A stretch of DNA of 64,000 nt from positions 806,001-870,000 of the forward strand of contig NZ_MYFO02000001.1 of NCBI RefSeq assembly GCF_004514475.2, read 5' to 3'. Below the pieces are notes generated by a model. The model had not been told where the DNA came from. It worked only from the letters and a program-made list of their open reading frames with translations, and ran no database searches. Source of the stretch: Paenibacillus athensensis. Its GTDB lineage: Bacteria > Bacillota > Bacilli > Paenibacillales > NBRC-103111. Numbering within the stretch: position 1 is the first letter of the stretch; each line of letters opens with the position of its first letter. Made by a program: the position numbers and the translations under genes. Positions 33,897-41,924 of this stretch are shown here, in pieces.

Positions 33897-34649
33897 ATGA
33901 GTTTTCAGATTCAAATGATCGGAACCGGCAGCGCATTTGCCAAAACATACTATAATACGAATGCACTCATCACTTGCCAGAACCGCAAACTGCTCATAGA
34001 TTGCGGCTTCACAGCGCCGCTTTCGCTGCACGAACTGGGCGTTACTCCGGATCAGTTGGACGGAATCCTGATTACGCATATTCATGCGGATCATGTAGGC
34101 GGACTTGAAGAAATCGCCTTTCGCCTTCTCTACCAATACAACAGGAAGCGCACGAAGCTGTTTCTGACCGCCGAGCTCGCCGAGCAGCTTTGGGAGCACA
34201 CACTCAAAGGCGGCATGTACAACGACGATGAGAACTTTGTGGAGCTGAACGATTACTTCGAGGTCGTGCTGCTTGAAGACAACGTGCAAAGCGAGCTGTT
34301 CGAAGGCTTGACCGTCGAACTGCTGCCGACGCTGCACATTCGCCGCAAGCTCAGTTACTCGCTTTTTATCAATTCCAGCTTCTTCTACTCCGCCGATATC
34401 CAGTTCAATGCCGAATTGATTGTCGATGAAGTTGTCGGCAGACGAAATTGCCAGACCATCTTCCACGACTGCCAGCTTAGCGGCCGGGGTATTGTTCATG
34501 CAACGCTGGAGCAGCTTCTGACGCTGCCGGAGCCCGTCCAATCCCGGATGTACTTGATGCACTATGACGATCAGATGCCGGCATACATAGGCCAAACGGG
34601 ACAAATGCGGTTCATTCGCCAACACGAGGCTTTGACGGTGACCGAATGA
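33897..34649 (+). CDS. Metallo-beta-lactamase-fold hydrolase
   Basis: A 250-residue hydrolase of the MBL fold. The metal motif is THIHADHVGG (near residues 59-68), preceded by LLIDCGFT and followed by FHDCQL and a late LMHYDD. The GTGSAFAKTYYNTN opening resembles RNase Z-like and phosphodiesterase-type MBL proteins. It is shorter than tRNase Z and lacks its exosite, so the substrate cannot be named. GTGGGGGCAG serves as a weak ribosome site before the ATG. Confidence 0.87.
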   Translation: MSFQIQMIGTGSAFAKTYYNTNALITCQNRKLLIDCGFTAPLSLHELGVTPDQLDGILITHIHADHVGGLEEIAFRLLYQYNRKRTKLFLTAELAEQLWEHTLKGGMYNDDENFVELNDYFEVVLLEDNVQSELFEGLTVELLPTLHIRRKLSYSLFINSSFFYSADIQFNAELIVDEVVGRRNCQTIFHDCQLSGRGIVHATLEQLLTLPEPVQSRMYLMHYDDQMPAYIGQTGQMRFIRQHEALTVTE

Positions 34650-34696
34650 ATAAGCGCTTTCGCTCGCGGGCAAGCTAAGCGCGGGAGGCGATACAC

Positions 34697-34963
34697 ATGA
34701 ACAACAACAATTGGAGCAACAACACGGTCAATCCGGCCGTCCAGGAGCAGGTCGTAGCCGTGCGCAAAAACGGCGACGGCGATATCGTACAACTGCAGCT
34801 TTCTTCGGGCCGCGTGGTCGATTACAAGGAAGCGCAGCAAATGGCCAAAAACGGACAAATTGCCCACGTCAACGTGTTCAAGGGCCGTGACGGCGACGAG
34901 CATCTCCGCTCGGACGCGGACGGCGATCCGTCCAACAACCTCGATAACCTGCCCGTATTTTAA
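34697..34963 (+). CDS. DUF3892 protein
   Basis: An 88-residue soluble protein. The core VVAVRKNGDGDIVQLQLSSG, followed by YKEAQQMAKNGQI and HVNVFKGRDGDEHLRS, is the DUF3892 domain found in Bacillales and clostridia. An Asn-rich N-terminus and an Asp/Asn-rich C-terminus flank it. CGGGAGG precedes the ATG. It lies 47 bases after the MBL gene and may be co-transcribed; a 17-bp hairpin follows. Function unknown. Confidence 0.85.
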   Translation: MNNNNWSNNTVNPAVQEQVVAVRKNGDGDIVQLQLSSGRVVDYKEAQQMAKNGQIAHVNVFKGRDGDEHLRSDADGDPSNNLDNLPVF

Positions 34964-34980
34964 ATGAACACATGAACGGC

Positions 34981-35025
34981 ATACCCGCCGCGGCTTCCCC
35001 TCAACGAAGCCGCGGCGGGTATTTT
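34981..35025 (+). terminator. Terminator with perfect 17-bp stem
   Basis: The arm at 34981-34997 (ATACCCGCCGCGGCTTC) is fully complementary to 35006-35022, with an eight-base loop, followed by TTTG. It ends the MBL/DUF3892 transcript. Confidence 0.8.
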
Positions 35026-35139
35026 GTGTGGCCTGACGGAAATTTTTTCCTGAGCGCTGCGCTTTTGTGCAGGGGATTCACGCGCGCGCAGAGAATTGAA
35101 TGCAGTAATATGCAAAAGCTTGGAAGCAGGGGAGGAAAT

Positions 35140-36765
35140 GTGCTGTTTAATCGAATGCTTTGGACGTATGGCGGCTTGTATACCCTGTATGTGCTCATCG
35201 TCAAAACAACGGCTCACCCGGTCATCTTCTGTCTCAGCTTTCTTGTGTATGCCGTCAGTCTTTCCGCCCGTCTGCCGCGCGCCGCGACCCCTTGGGTTCA
35301 ACTGGCGCTGCTGATTGTCATGCAGACTGCTGGACATTATTATAACAGCGCATTGCCGCTGTATTTGCTTACGCTGGCCAAGTATGTTTACGTCGAAGAA
35401 AGCCGAGCGCGCATCTGGCAAATGTCGATCGTGTATGCGCTCGCCGGTCTGGCGGTTTCGATTGCGCCGATCGCTCACAAATATTCGCTGCTCGCGCTCT
35501 TGTTTTTCATTGTCGGCATCGCTTTCCACTTCGTAATCGCCGCTTATTTGGGGCGGCTTAGTCACATCACGGCCAAACGCACGGACCGGCTGCAGCAGGA
35601 AAGCAACCGGCTGTCGACACAGGACGCGTTGACTGGCTTATGCAACTATGACGAATGCCACAAGCGTCTTGAGCAGTTGATCGCCCAGCAGCGCCCGTTC
35701 ACGCTGATCCTGATCGACTGCAACGAGTGGAAAGCCATCGCCTCGTCGCGCGGCTTTCAGGCGGGGAGTGCCCCGCTCAAGCAAGCGGCGGAGCTGCTGA
35801 ACATTCTGTTCTCCGAAGCGTTGTTTCTCTCGCGATATGGCGGCGATGAATTTGCCGTCGTTCTGCCGCTGATCGACCGGGAAACGGCCATTTCCGCGGT
35901 CCGGCCGCGGCTGGATTCCGAATTCCCCCGTCTGACAGGCATCCAGATCACTTACGCTTTCGCCATGTACCCGTACGACAGCACGAACAAAAACGATCTG
36001 GCGCTGCTCGCCGAGCATCATCTTTTTTTACGCAAAAGAGAGCTGTGGCTCAAACGCGAGGAGCAATTGCTGCAATCGGAGAAGCTCCGCGTCGTCGGCG
36101 AGCTGGCCTCGGGCATGGCGCACGAAATCCGCAACCCGCTAACCACGATCAAGGGCTTCATGCAGATCGCCCGTGCCAACGGCTACAACATTGAACACTG
36201 GTACGGTCTGATTATGAGCGAAATCGATCGGATGAGCGAGCTGACCGGGGAATTCCTGCAATTTTCCAAGCCGCAATCGGCCCGCTACCAGGTGTTGCCG
36301 CTGCAAGCGTGCATTCTCAAGGCCGTATCGCTGACGGAATCGGAAGCGGTCCGGCTGGGACACCTCGTTGGCAGCGAGCTGCCCGAGGAGCCGCTGTACG
36401 TGCTGATGGACCCCGATAAAATCGTTCAACTGTTGCTGAATCTGATCAAAAACGCCTGTGAAGCAATTGCCCACAACGGTCAGATCGATATCCGGCTTCA
36501 CCGACGCGATCACTTGGCCGAGCTGATCGTGCAAGACAATGGCTCGGGGATGTCCAGCGACATGCTGGAGCAAATCTTCAATCCCTTCTATACGACCAAA
36601 GAAACCGGTACCGGGCTGGGGCTGGCCATTTGCCACAAAATCGTGCAGGACCATCACGGCAGCATGGAGGTCGAGAGCGCGGTCAACAACGGTACCCGCT
36701 TCATCCTTACCTTCCCGCTCTCCCCCGCTCCGGCGCTGGAACACGAGCAGGCCGCTTACGGGTAA
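35140..36765 (+). CDS. Membrane sensor with GGDEF and histidine kinase domains
   Basis: A 541-residue fusion. Five or six membrane segments (about 8-138) come first. Then a GGDEF domain has DALTGLCNYD (162-171), an intact GGDEF signature at 234-238 and the metal Asp193, but GxxxGS where GHxxGD is usual. After a helical link come HisKA (ASGMAHEIRNPLTTIKGF, phospho-His328) and HATPase_c with NLIKNACEAI, DNGSGM and GTGLGLAICHK. The kinase half is like KinB-type sporulation kinases. There is no response regulator nearby, so it could feed Spo0F as an orphan kinase. GTG 35140 follows AGGGGAGG. Confidence 0.85.
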   Translation: MLFNRMLWTYGGLYTLYVLIVKTTAHPVIFCLSFLVYAVSLSARLPRAATPWVQLALLIVMQTAGHYYNSALPLYLLTLAKYVYVEESRARIWQMSIVYALAGLAVSIAPIAHKYSLLALLFFIVGIAFHFVIAAYLGRLSHITAKRTDRLQQESNRLSTQDALTGLCNYDECHKRLEQLIAQQRPFTLILIDCNEWKAIASSRGFQAGSAPLKQAAELLNILFSEALFLSRYGGDEFAVVLPLIDRETAISAVRPRLDSEFPRLTGIQITYAFAMYPYDSTNKNDLALLAEHHLFLRKRELWLKREEQLLQSEKLRVVGELASGMAHEIRNPLTTIKGFMQIARANGYNIEHWYGLIMSEIDRMSELTGEFLQFSKPQSARYQVLPLQACILKAVSLTESEAVRLGHLVGSELPEEPLYVLMDPDKIVQLLLNLIKNACEAIAHNGQIDIRLHRRDHLAELIVQDNGSGMSSDMLEQIFNPFYTTKETGTGLGLAICHKIVQDHHGSMEVESAVNNGTRFILTFPLSPAPALEHEQAAYG

Positions 36766-36784
36766 GCGGCCCGGCTGGTTTCAG

Positions 36785-37243
36785 CTATCGGCGTTCCAGC
36801 GCATAGCTCGCCGCGCCAACTGCGGCACCGAGCAGCGCACCGCCCAGCACCTCGCGCGGCAAATGCCCGAGCTGCTCTTTCAGCTCCTTGCGCCGTCTGG
36901 CGTGATAGGCGCCCGGATGTTGCTCCGCCAGCCGCTCGACCTGCTCGTCGAGGTCGTTGACCTCGACGGCGATTTCGCCGGCGGCGCGGCGAATGCCCAT
37001 CGCATCGTACATCACGATGCCGCCAAACAAGGCGCTGACGGCAAAATCCAGCGCCGACACGCCGCGCTTGCAGGCGATGTACGCTGCCAGCGCGCTGACG
37101 CCGGCGGAATGGGAGCTGGGCATTCCGCCGCTTTCCGTGAGCTGGGACCAGTCCCAGCGGCCTGTTCGCATCCACGTCCAGGGAAGCTTCAAAGCCTGGG
37201 CCGTGCCTAGGGCCAGTAATGCTGTTGTTAACGCGCGATTCAT
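36785..37243 (-). CDS. Divergent PAP2-family membrane protein (YuiD-like)
   Basis: A 152-residue membrane protein of the DUF212/divergent PAP2 group, like B. subtilis YuiD. The phosphatase-like motifs are GGMPSSHSAGV and YDAMGIRRAAG. The closing GHLPREVLGGALLG is family-specific. PAP2 relatives dephosphorylate lipid phosphates such as undecaprenyl pyrophosphate, but this divergent group has no proven substrate. It converges on the GGDEF-kinase gene and diverges from the CBS gene. Confidence 0.9.
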   Translation of the reverse strand: MNRALTTALLALGTAQALKLPWTWMRTGRWDWSQLTESGGMPSSHSAGVSALAAYIACKRGVSALDFAVSALFGGIVMYDAMGIRRAAGEIAVEVNDLDEQVERLAEQHPGAYHARRRKELKEQLGHLPREVLGGALLGAAVGAASYALERR

Positions 37244-37343
37244 GTGATCACCTCACGGTTAGGTTCCATCGCAGCTTTAGATTCTATACGTTTGAATATG
37301 TTAAAATGAGAAGGTAAGCAGCTAGCAAAGGAGCTTTTCCCAC

Positions 37344-37772
37344 ATGAATATTGCCTTTTTCCTTTTACCGAAATCCGAGGTTATCACGACGACCCTCCAT
37401 GCCACCCTGCGCCAAACGCTGGAGCGCATGGAGTACCACCGTTACACAGCCGTGCCGATTCTCACCGACGACGGACGCTATGTCGGCACCGTGACTGAAG
37501 GCGACTTGCTGTGGTTTCTCAAAAACGCCAGCGGCGTTGATTTCGACAACGCGCACCGGCATTTGCTGGAGGAGGTTCCGCTCCGGATGAGCAATCAGCC
37601 CGTCCACATTCACGCGGATATGGAGGATTTGATTGAACTGGCCAAGGTGCAGAATTTCGTGCCGATCGTCGACGATTCCGACAAATTCATCGGCATTGTG
37701 CGCCGCAGCGACATCATCGAATATTGCGCTCGCCACATGTTCAAATCCGCTTCCGCTGCGGGAGAGCCGTAA
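37344..37772 (+). CDS. CBS-pair domain protein
   Basis: A 142-residue protein made of two CBS motifs, about 9-60 and 80-132. The first contains YTAVPILTDDGRYVGTVTEGD, the second FVPIVDDSDKFIGIVRRSD. CBS pairs bind adenine nucleotides and often regulate partner proteins. Here there is no attached enzyme. AAAGGAGC precedes the ATG. The 3' end overlaps the end of the convergent GT39 gene by 32 bases. It is too short, and lacks the ACT domain, to be AcuB. Confidence 0.9.
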   Translation: MNIAFFLLPKSEVITTTLHATLRQTLERMEYHRYTAVPILTDDGRYVGTVTEGDLLWFLKNASGVDFDNAHRHLLEEVPLRMSNQPVHIHADMEDLIELAKVQNFVPIVDDSDKFIGIVRRSDIIEYCARHMFKSASAAGEP

Positions 37773-38952
37773 GCCACAGGCTACGCAGGTAGCCGGCGAT
37801 TTGCACAGCGCCCCATGCCGCGGCCAGCATCATGAACGGCAGCATCGCGTAAGCGTAGCGATTGACCGGAATGAACAGCATATGCACGGCAAGAAATACG
37901 GCAAAGCCGCCCAACAGATAGCGCACGGACAGGCTGCGCCAGGCATAAGCCAGCATGGTCGCCCAGCCGAGGCCCAACGTGTATGTGTTCAGCTTGCCAA
38001 GCAGGCTGAAATACCACCCGGGCACTGCCAGCGGATACGGTCCCACCCACATTGTTTTAAAAAAGACGGCCAGTTTCCCGACGGTCATCCAGCGCAGCCA
38101 CAAGAGCGGTTCAGTCACGAAGCCCTCGCGGATGCGCCGGAGCCCTTCGGCGAACTGGTCTTTGTTTTCCATGCCCGTCCAGTCGATGGTGCCTCGGAAA
38201 TACGGATCGGTTCCACCGAGGAACGGATTACCGGCTTCGCCTTTGGCGATAAAGATGAAGCTGTGGAACGTGTGCCAGTTGCGCAGCCACCACGGCAGCA
38301 TGACAACGCCGAAGGCAGCGGCGGCCAGCAAAGCAGTGCGCGGCTCTGCCCGTCGGTTTGTCCACCACAGCAGCACATACGGCACAATCGCCATCGGCAG
38401 CGTATTCGGCCGGATCAGCACGCACAGGCCCAGCAGCAGCCCCATCCACCAATGGTCGCGTTTGCGGTTGTCCTGCAGCACGCGGATCTGCATGTAGACC
38501 AGCCCCATAAACGCCGTCAAAAACGGCACCTCGGTCAAAATCAGCGAGCACGACCAAATGTAAGAAGGCTGTACAGCCGCCAGCCCGGCAGCGATCAGCC
38601 CGGTCAGCGGGTTGAACAGCCGGCGACCGATCAGAAACAGCAGCGCGATCGCCCCAAGCGCGATCAGGCAGTTGAGTACGCGCACCGCCATCAGCGCCGG
38701 CTCCAGCGGGTCGTGGTCAAACAACGCCAGCACACCCGCCAATAGCAGTGGCCAGCCCGGCGTAACCAGCGTATTCGGCTCGGTGCTGCGATAAGCGTAG
38801 ATGCCTTTGTCGAGCAGTTGTACAGCGGTTTTCGTATACTCCAGCTGATCCCATTCCAACGGCGCATAATGCGCGGTCAGCACATAGTGCAGCCGCAGGT
38901 ACAGCGAAACCGCCAAAATCAGCAGCAAGGCGGTTGCAGTCGTTTTTTTCAT
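37741..38952 (-). CDS. GT39/ArnT-like membrane glycosyltransferase
   Basis: A 403-residue integral membrane protein with about ten segments. The first loop has the acidic motif LEWDQLEYTKTA, where polyprenyl-phosphate sugar glycosyltransferases (PMT/ArnT, GT-C fold) keep their catalytic Asp. A Pro-containing loop NTLVTPGWPLL follows. It would take a sugar from a polyprenyl carrier outside the membrane and place it on a polymer, protein or lipid. It is the last gene of a four-gene operon with a GT2 sugar loader, a DUF2304 protein and an SMR-like flippase. ATG 38952 is used. Acceptor unknown. Confidence 0.82.
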   Translation of the reverse strand: MKKTTATALLLILAVSLYLRLHYVLTAHYAPLEWDQLEYTKTAVQLLDKGIYAYRSTEPNTLVTPGWPLLLAGVLALFDHDPLEPALMAVRVLNCLIALGAIALLFLIGRRLFNPLTGLIAAGLAAVQPSYIWSCSLILTEVPFLTAFMGLVYMQIRVLQDNRKRDHWWMGLLLGLCVLIRPNTLPMAIVPYVLLWWTNRRAEPRTALLAAAAFGVVMLPWWLRNWHTFHSFIFIAKGEAGNPFLGGTDPYFRGTIDWTGMENKDQFAEGLRRIREGFVTEPLLWLRWMTVGKLAVFFKTMWVGPYPLAVPGWYFSLLGKLNTYTLGLGWATMLAYAWRSLSVRYLLGGFAVFLAVHMLFIPVNRYAYAMLPFMMLAAAWGAVQIAGYLRSLWLTALPQRKRI

Positions 38953-39007
38953 CCCACCCTCATCTCTCCTTCTCTGTATCTTTCGCCAGCCCCCGCGTTC
39001 GTCCTGT

Positions 39008-39358
39008 TTATTTGGCCAGCAGCAGCGCCCCGCCGGCCAGCAGCAGAAGTCCCATCCACTGTGAAGCCGAAAGCGATTCCTTGAACAGCAGCAGCCCCGA
39101 CAAGGCGCCGATGACATACGCCATCGATTGCATCGGATAGACGCGGCTCAAATCATAGCGGCTCAGCGCGTAAAACCACAGCAGCGTCGCAAGTCCGTAG
39201 AGCAAACAACCCATCAGCAAATACGGCTGCAGCAGCACTGCGCCCAAGCCGTCCCAGCCGGTCAGGGGCGTACGACTCAGCGACAGCTTCCACAATATTT
39301 GTCCGCCCACCAGCAGCAGCACATTCACGGCCACGATCAAAAGCGGAGTCAGCGTCAT
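39008..39358 (-). CDS. SMR/EamA-type small membrane protein (ArnE/F-like)
   Basis: A 116-residue protein with four membrane helices. The pattern NVLLLVGGQILWKLSL, YALSRYDLSRVYPMQSMAYV and LLFKESLSASQWMGLLLLAGG is that of EmrE-fold proteins. It is closer to ArnE/ArnF flippase subunits than to drug exporters. The ATG overlaps the stop of the DUF2304 gene as ATGA. In this operon it would flip the polyprenyl-linked sugar across the membrane; that is inference from context. It could be a homodimer, since there is only one copy. Confidence 0.82.
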   Translation of the reverse strand: MTLTPLLIVAVNVLLLVGGQILWKLSLSRTPLTGWDGLGAVLLQPYLLMGCLLYGLATLLWFYALSRYDLSRVYPMQSMAYVIGALSGLLLFKESLSASQWMGLLLLAGGALLLAK

Positions 39359-39702
39359 GGATCGCCCGCCTCCTGTATGCGGCGCGTCTCCAGCAGCGCG
39401 ACCTCTTGCACCAGCCGCGTCAGCCGACGCTGCAGCTTGGAGATGACAATGGTCAGATGCAAAATAAACAGCAGCGAAAACAGCAAGCCGACAGCAAACA
39501 GCAGCGATGGGGCGTAATACACGCGAACTGCGAGGGAAAGCCGCAGCAGCAGCTGCGGAAACAAACTGAACGCCGTCATCAGCACGCCCAGCGTCAGCCA
39601 AAGCAGCGCATATTGCTCCTGCAGCTTTTGCCGCCGGATCAATTCAATGGAAATGAACACAAAAACCAGACTAAACACAGCCGACGCCAGATAAATGCTC
39701 AT
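39355..39702 (-). CDS. DUF2304 membrane protein
   Basis: A 115-residue protein with three membrane helices and a charged C-terminal tail. VFVFISIELIRRQKLQEQYALLWL and the last helix before VISKLQRRL fit DUF2304, a family that often sits beside dolichyl-phosphate-mannose-synthase-like GT2 genes. Start and stop overlap both neighbours by one to four bases (TGATG upstream, ATGA downstream), so it is translationally coupled. It may anchor or activate the GT2 enzyme at the membrane. No function is proven. Confidence 0.82.
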   Translation of the reverse strand: MSIYLASAVFSLVFVFISIELIRRQKLQEQYALLWLTLGVLMTAFSLFPQLLLRLSLAVRVYYAPSLLFAVGLLFSLLFILHLTIVISKLQRRLTRLVQEVALLETRRIQEAGDP

Positions 39703-40406
39703 CAGACGGCGCTCCCGTCGCGAAAGCGGGTGATGCAGACCGCCAGCGTGACTTTCAGCATGTAATAAAGCGACTTGAGCGGCGTGATCGACGAACGTCC
39801 GGCCTGACGGCCGCGCATGACGACAGACGCTTCGCAGAGCCGGAAGCCGCAGCGCTCCAGCAGCATAATCGCTTCCACCTCGGGGTAATCCTCCGGATAG
39901 GTGCGTGCAAACAGCTCGATGATCGGGCGATTGACGGCGCGAAAGCCCGACGTCGGGTCCGTGAAGCGCTTGCCCGTCATCCAGCGAATCATCCAAGTGA
40001 AAAACCAGATGCCCAGCCGCCGGTTCCACGGCGAACGGTAGCTCGTGTGCTGTAAAAAGCGCGAGCCGATGCAGCAATCGGCGCGGTTCTCGCGCAGCGG
40101 CTGCAAGACCGGCTCCAGCTCGCGCGGATCGTGCTGGCCGTCCGCGTCAATCTGCACAGCCAGCTCATAGCCGTTGCGCGCTGCGTACAGATAGCCCGCC
40201 TGCATAGCGCCGCCGATGCCGAGATTGACCGGCAGGTCAATGACGGCGTCGGGTCGCGCAGCGCGCGCTACCGCAGCCGTGGCGTCTGTCGAGCCGTCGT
40301 TGACAACAACGATGTCCGCTGCGGGCAGCGCCGCCCGCACGTCGGCAATGACGCTGGCGATGCAGCCCGCTTCATTATAAGCAGGAATGATGACTAACAA
40401 TTTCAT
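39702..40406 (-). CDS. GT2 polyprenyl-phosphate sugar transferase (DPM1-like)
   Basis: A 234-residue GT-A glycosyltransferase. It opens with LLVIIPAYNE and has VVVNDGSTDAT, the metal-binding AVQIDADGQHDP, GSRFL and the late RQAGRSSI. It matches dolichyl-phosphate mannosyl- or glucosyltransferase-like enzymes, which load a nucleotide sugar onto a polyprenyl phosphate at the inner face. It has no membrane anchor; the DUF2304 partner probably supplies one. First gene of the four-gene cassette. The sugar is not predictable. Confidence 0.88.
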   Translation of the reverse strand: MKLLVIIPAYNEAGCIASVIADVRAALPAADIVVVNDGSTDATAAVARAARPDAVIDLPVNLGIGGAMQAGYLYAARNGYELAVQIDADGQHDPRELEPVLQPLRENRADCCIGSRFLQHTSYRSPWNRRLGIWFFTWMIRWMTGKRFTDPTSGFRAVNRPIIELFARTYPEDYPEVEAIMLLERCGFRLCEASVVMRGRQAGRSSITPLKSLYYMLKVTLAVCITRFRDGSAV

Positions 40407-40559
40407 GCGCAGCTTTCCATCCTTCCGAACTTTGATTTATTTTCCAGCTTGCCCTTGAACGACGGCAAATAAACGCTGCCGCTGCCATTTGGACGGATAA
40501 CGGGCGTCTTGCCGGGATAAGCTAACAGGGAAGCGCTGGAAGCGGAAGGAAGGATGGCT

Positions 40560-41879
40560 ATGGACTGGACCGAGCAAAGCAAGGAATGGCTGCTGGACAA
40601 ACTGGCTCCGAACGGGGACCTGGAGCTGCGGACATTGGGCCGGGGCGGCGGTCTGCAGATCGAATTGCTATTTATCCGCAGCATTTGCGATGCCGAGTTC
40701 ATCCGCAAGCAGCTGATCGAGCCGTATTTTCAAATGAAGACCGATCAGGAATATGAAGATTACCTGCTGGCGTTTCCCGGCGCTTATTCCGCTAAAAACA
40801 ACGTCGATACGCTAATGAAGCTGACCTCGGGCTACGCAGTCATTACACTGGGAGACCATATGCTGGTATTCAACGCCATCCAGGTCAAAGCCTCCGCCTT
40901 GTCCGAAGCGAGCGTCGAATCGACGCTACTCGGCCCGCAAACGGCATTCAGTGAGCATATCGATACCAATCTGAATATCGTGCGCTTACGCTACCGCCAG
41001 TCCAGTCTGAAAACGGAAAATTTCGATATCGGTCGGCTGACGCAAACCCGGGTTTGTCTGCTTTACGACGACAAGCTTGTCGATCAGGGCGCCCTGCTTC
41101 GCGTCCGGCAATGTCTGGATCAGATCGACGTGGATACCCTGCAGTCGGCAGGCGAGCTCCATCGGCTGATGACCAAAAATTCGTATACGCTTTTTCCCGT
41201 TTACCTGTCTACCGAACGGCCGGACCGTACGATTATCAATATCTCGCAAGGCAAAATCGTGCTAATGGTCGAAGGCACGCCGTTCGTCCTGCTGCTGCCG
41301 GCGGTTTTTTTCGAATTTTATTCCGCGATGGACGATCTGTATCAGCTTCCGGTCGTCAGATATTTCTTGAAGCTGCTGCGTTATATCGCTTTGTTCACCA
41401 GCATCTTGCTCCCTGGCGCTTATGTGGCGCTCACCGCCTACAACCCGGAAATTTTCCGCGTACAGCTAGCCATGTCGATTGCCGGCAGCCGCGCCTCCGT
41501 TCCTTATCCAGCCTATGTGGAAGTCATCTTCATGCTTGTGATGATGGAGCTGCTGCTGGAAGCGAGTATTCGTTTGCCCAAATCGGTCGGCTCTACGGCC
41601 ACGACCGTAGGCGGCTTGATTCTCGGACAAGCGGCGACACAAGCCGGACTGATCAGTACCATCATGATCATCATTGTGTCGACCGTGGCAATTTGCAACT
41701 TCGTTGTGCCGATCAATACGATGAGCTTTGCGATGCGCGTCGTCAAATACCCGCTCGTGCTATTGGCCAGCCTTTTCGGCGTTGTCGGCCTTGTCATCGG
41801 GTTCGTCGGACTGATCGGCTATCTGGCAAGCTTGCGCAGCTTCGGCAAGCCGTATTTGCGCATTTTCTGGAAAAATTGA
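40560..41879 (+). CDS. Spore germination protein, GerA family (A subunit)
   Basis: A 439-residue subunit A of a nutrient germinant receptor in the spore inner membrane. A soluble N-terminal domain of about 230 residues precedes five membrane segments. Typical motifs are EGTPFVLLLPAVFFEF, LPGAYVALTAYNPE, PAYVEVIFMLVMMELLLEASIRLPK and GGLILGQAATQAGL. GGAAGGAAGG lies seven bases before ATG 40560; an ATG at 40554 is too close to it. First of three genes in A-B-C order. The germinant is unknown. Confidence 0.92.
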   Translation: MDWTEQSKEWLLDKLAPNGDLELRTLGRGGGLQIELLFIRSICDAEFIRKQLIEPYFQMKTDQEYEDYLLAFPGAYSAKNNVDTLMKLTSGYAVITLGDHMLVFNAIQVKASALSEASVESTLLGPQTAFSEHIDTNLNIVRLRYRQSSLKTENFDIGRLTQTRVCLLYDDKLVDQGALLRVRQCLDQIDVDTLQSAGELHRLMTKNSYTLFPVYLSTERPDRTIINISQGKIVLMVEGTPFVLLLPAVFFEFYSAMDDLYQLPVVRYFLKLLRYIALFTSILLPGAYVALTAYNPEIFRVQLAMSIAGSRASVPYPAYVEVIFMLVMMELLLEASIRLPKSVGSTATTVGGLILGQAATQAGLISTIMIIIVSTVAICNFVVPINTMSFAMRVVKYPLVLLASLFGVVGLVIGFVGLIGYLASLRSFGKPYLRIFWKN

Positions 41880-41924
41880 AGGCAGCGGCCGGCAGACGTC
41901 ACAACCGCGAGGGGGCAGACCCGA

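Noticed and set aside
37344-37772. CBS-pair protein as AcuB
   Set aside because: AcuB has an additional ACT domain and lies with acuA/acuC. This protein is shorter and 35 kb away.
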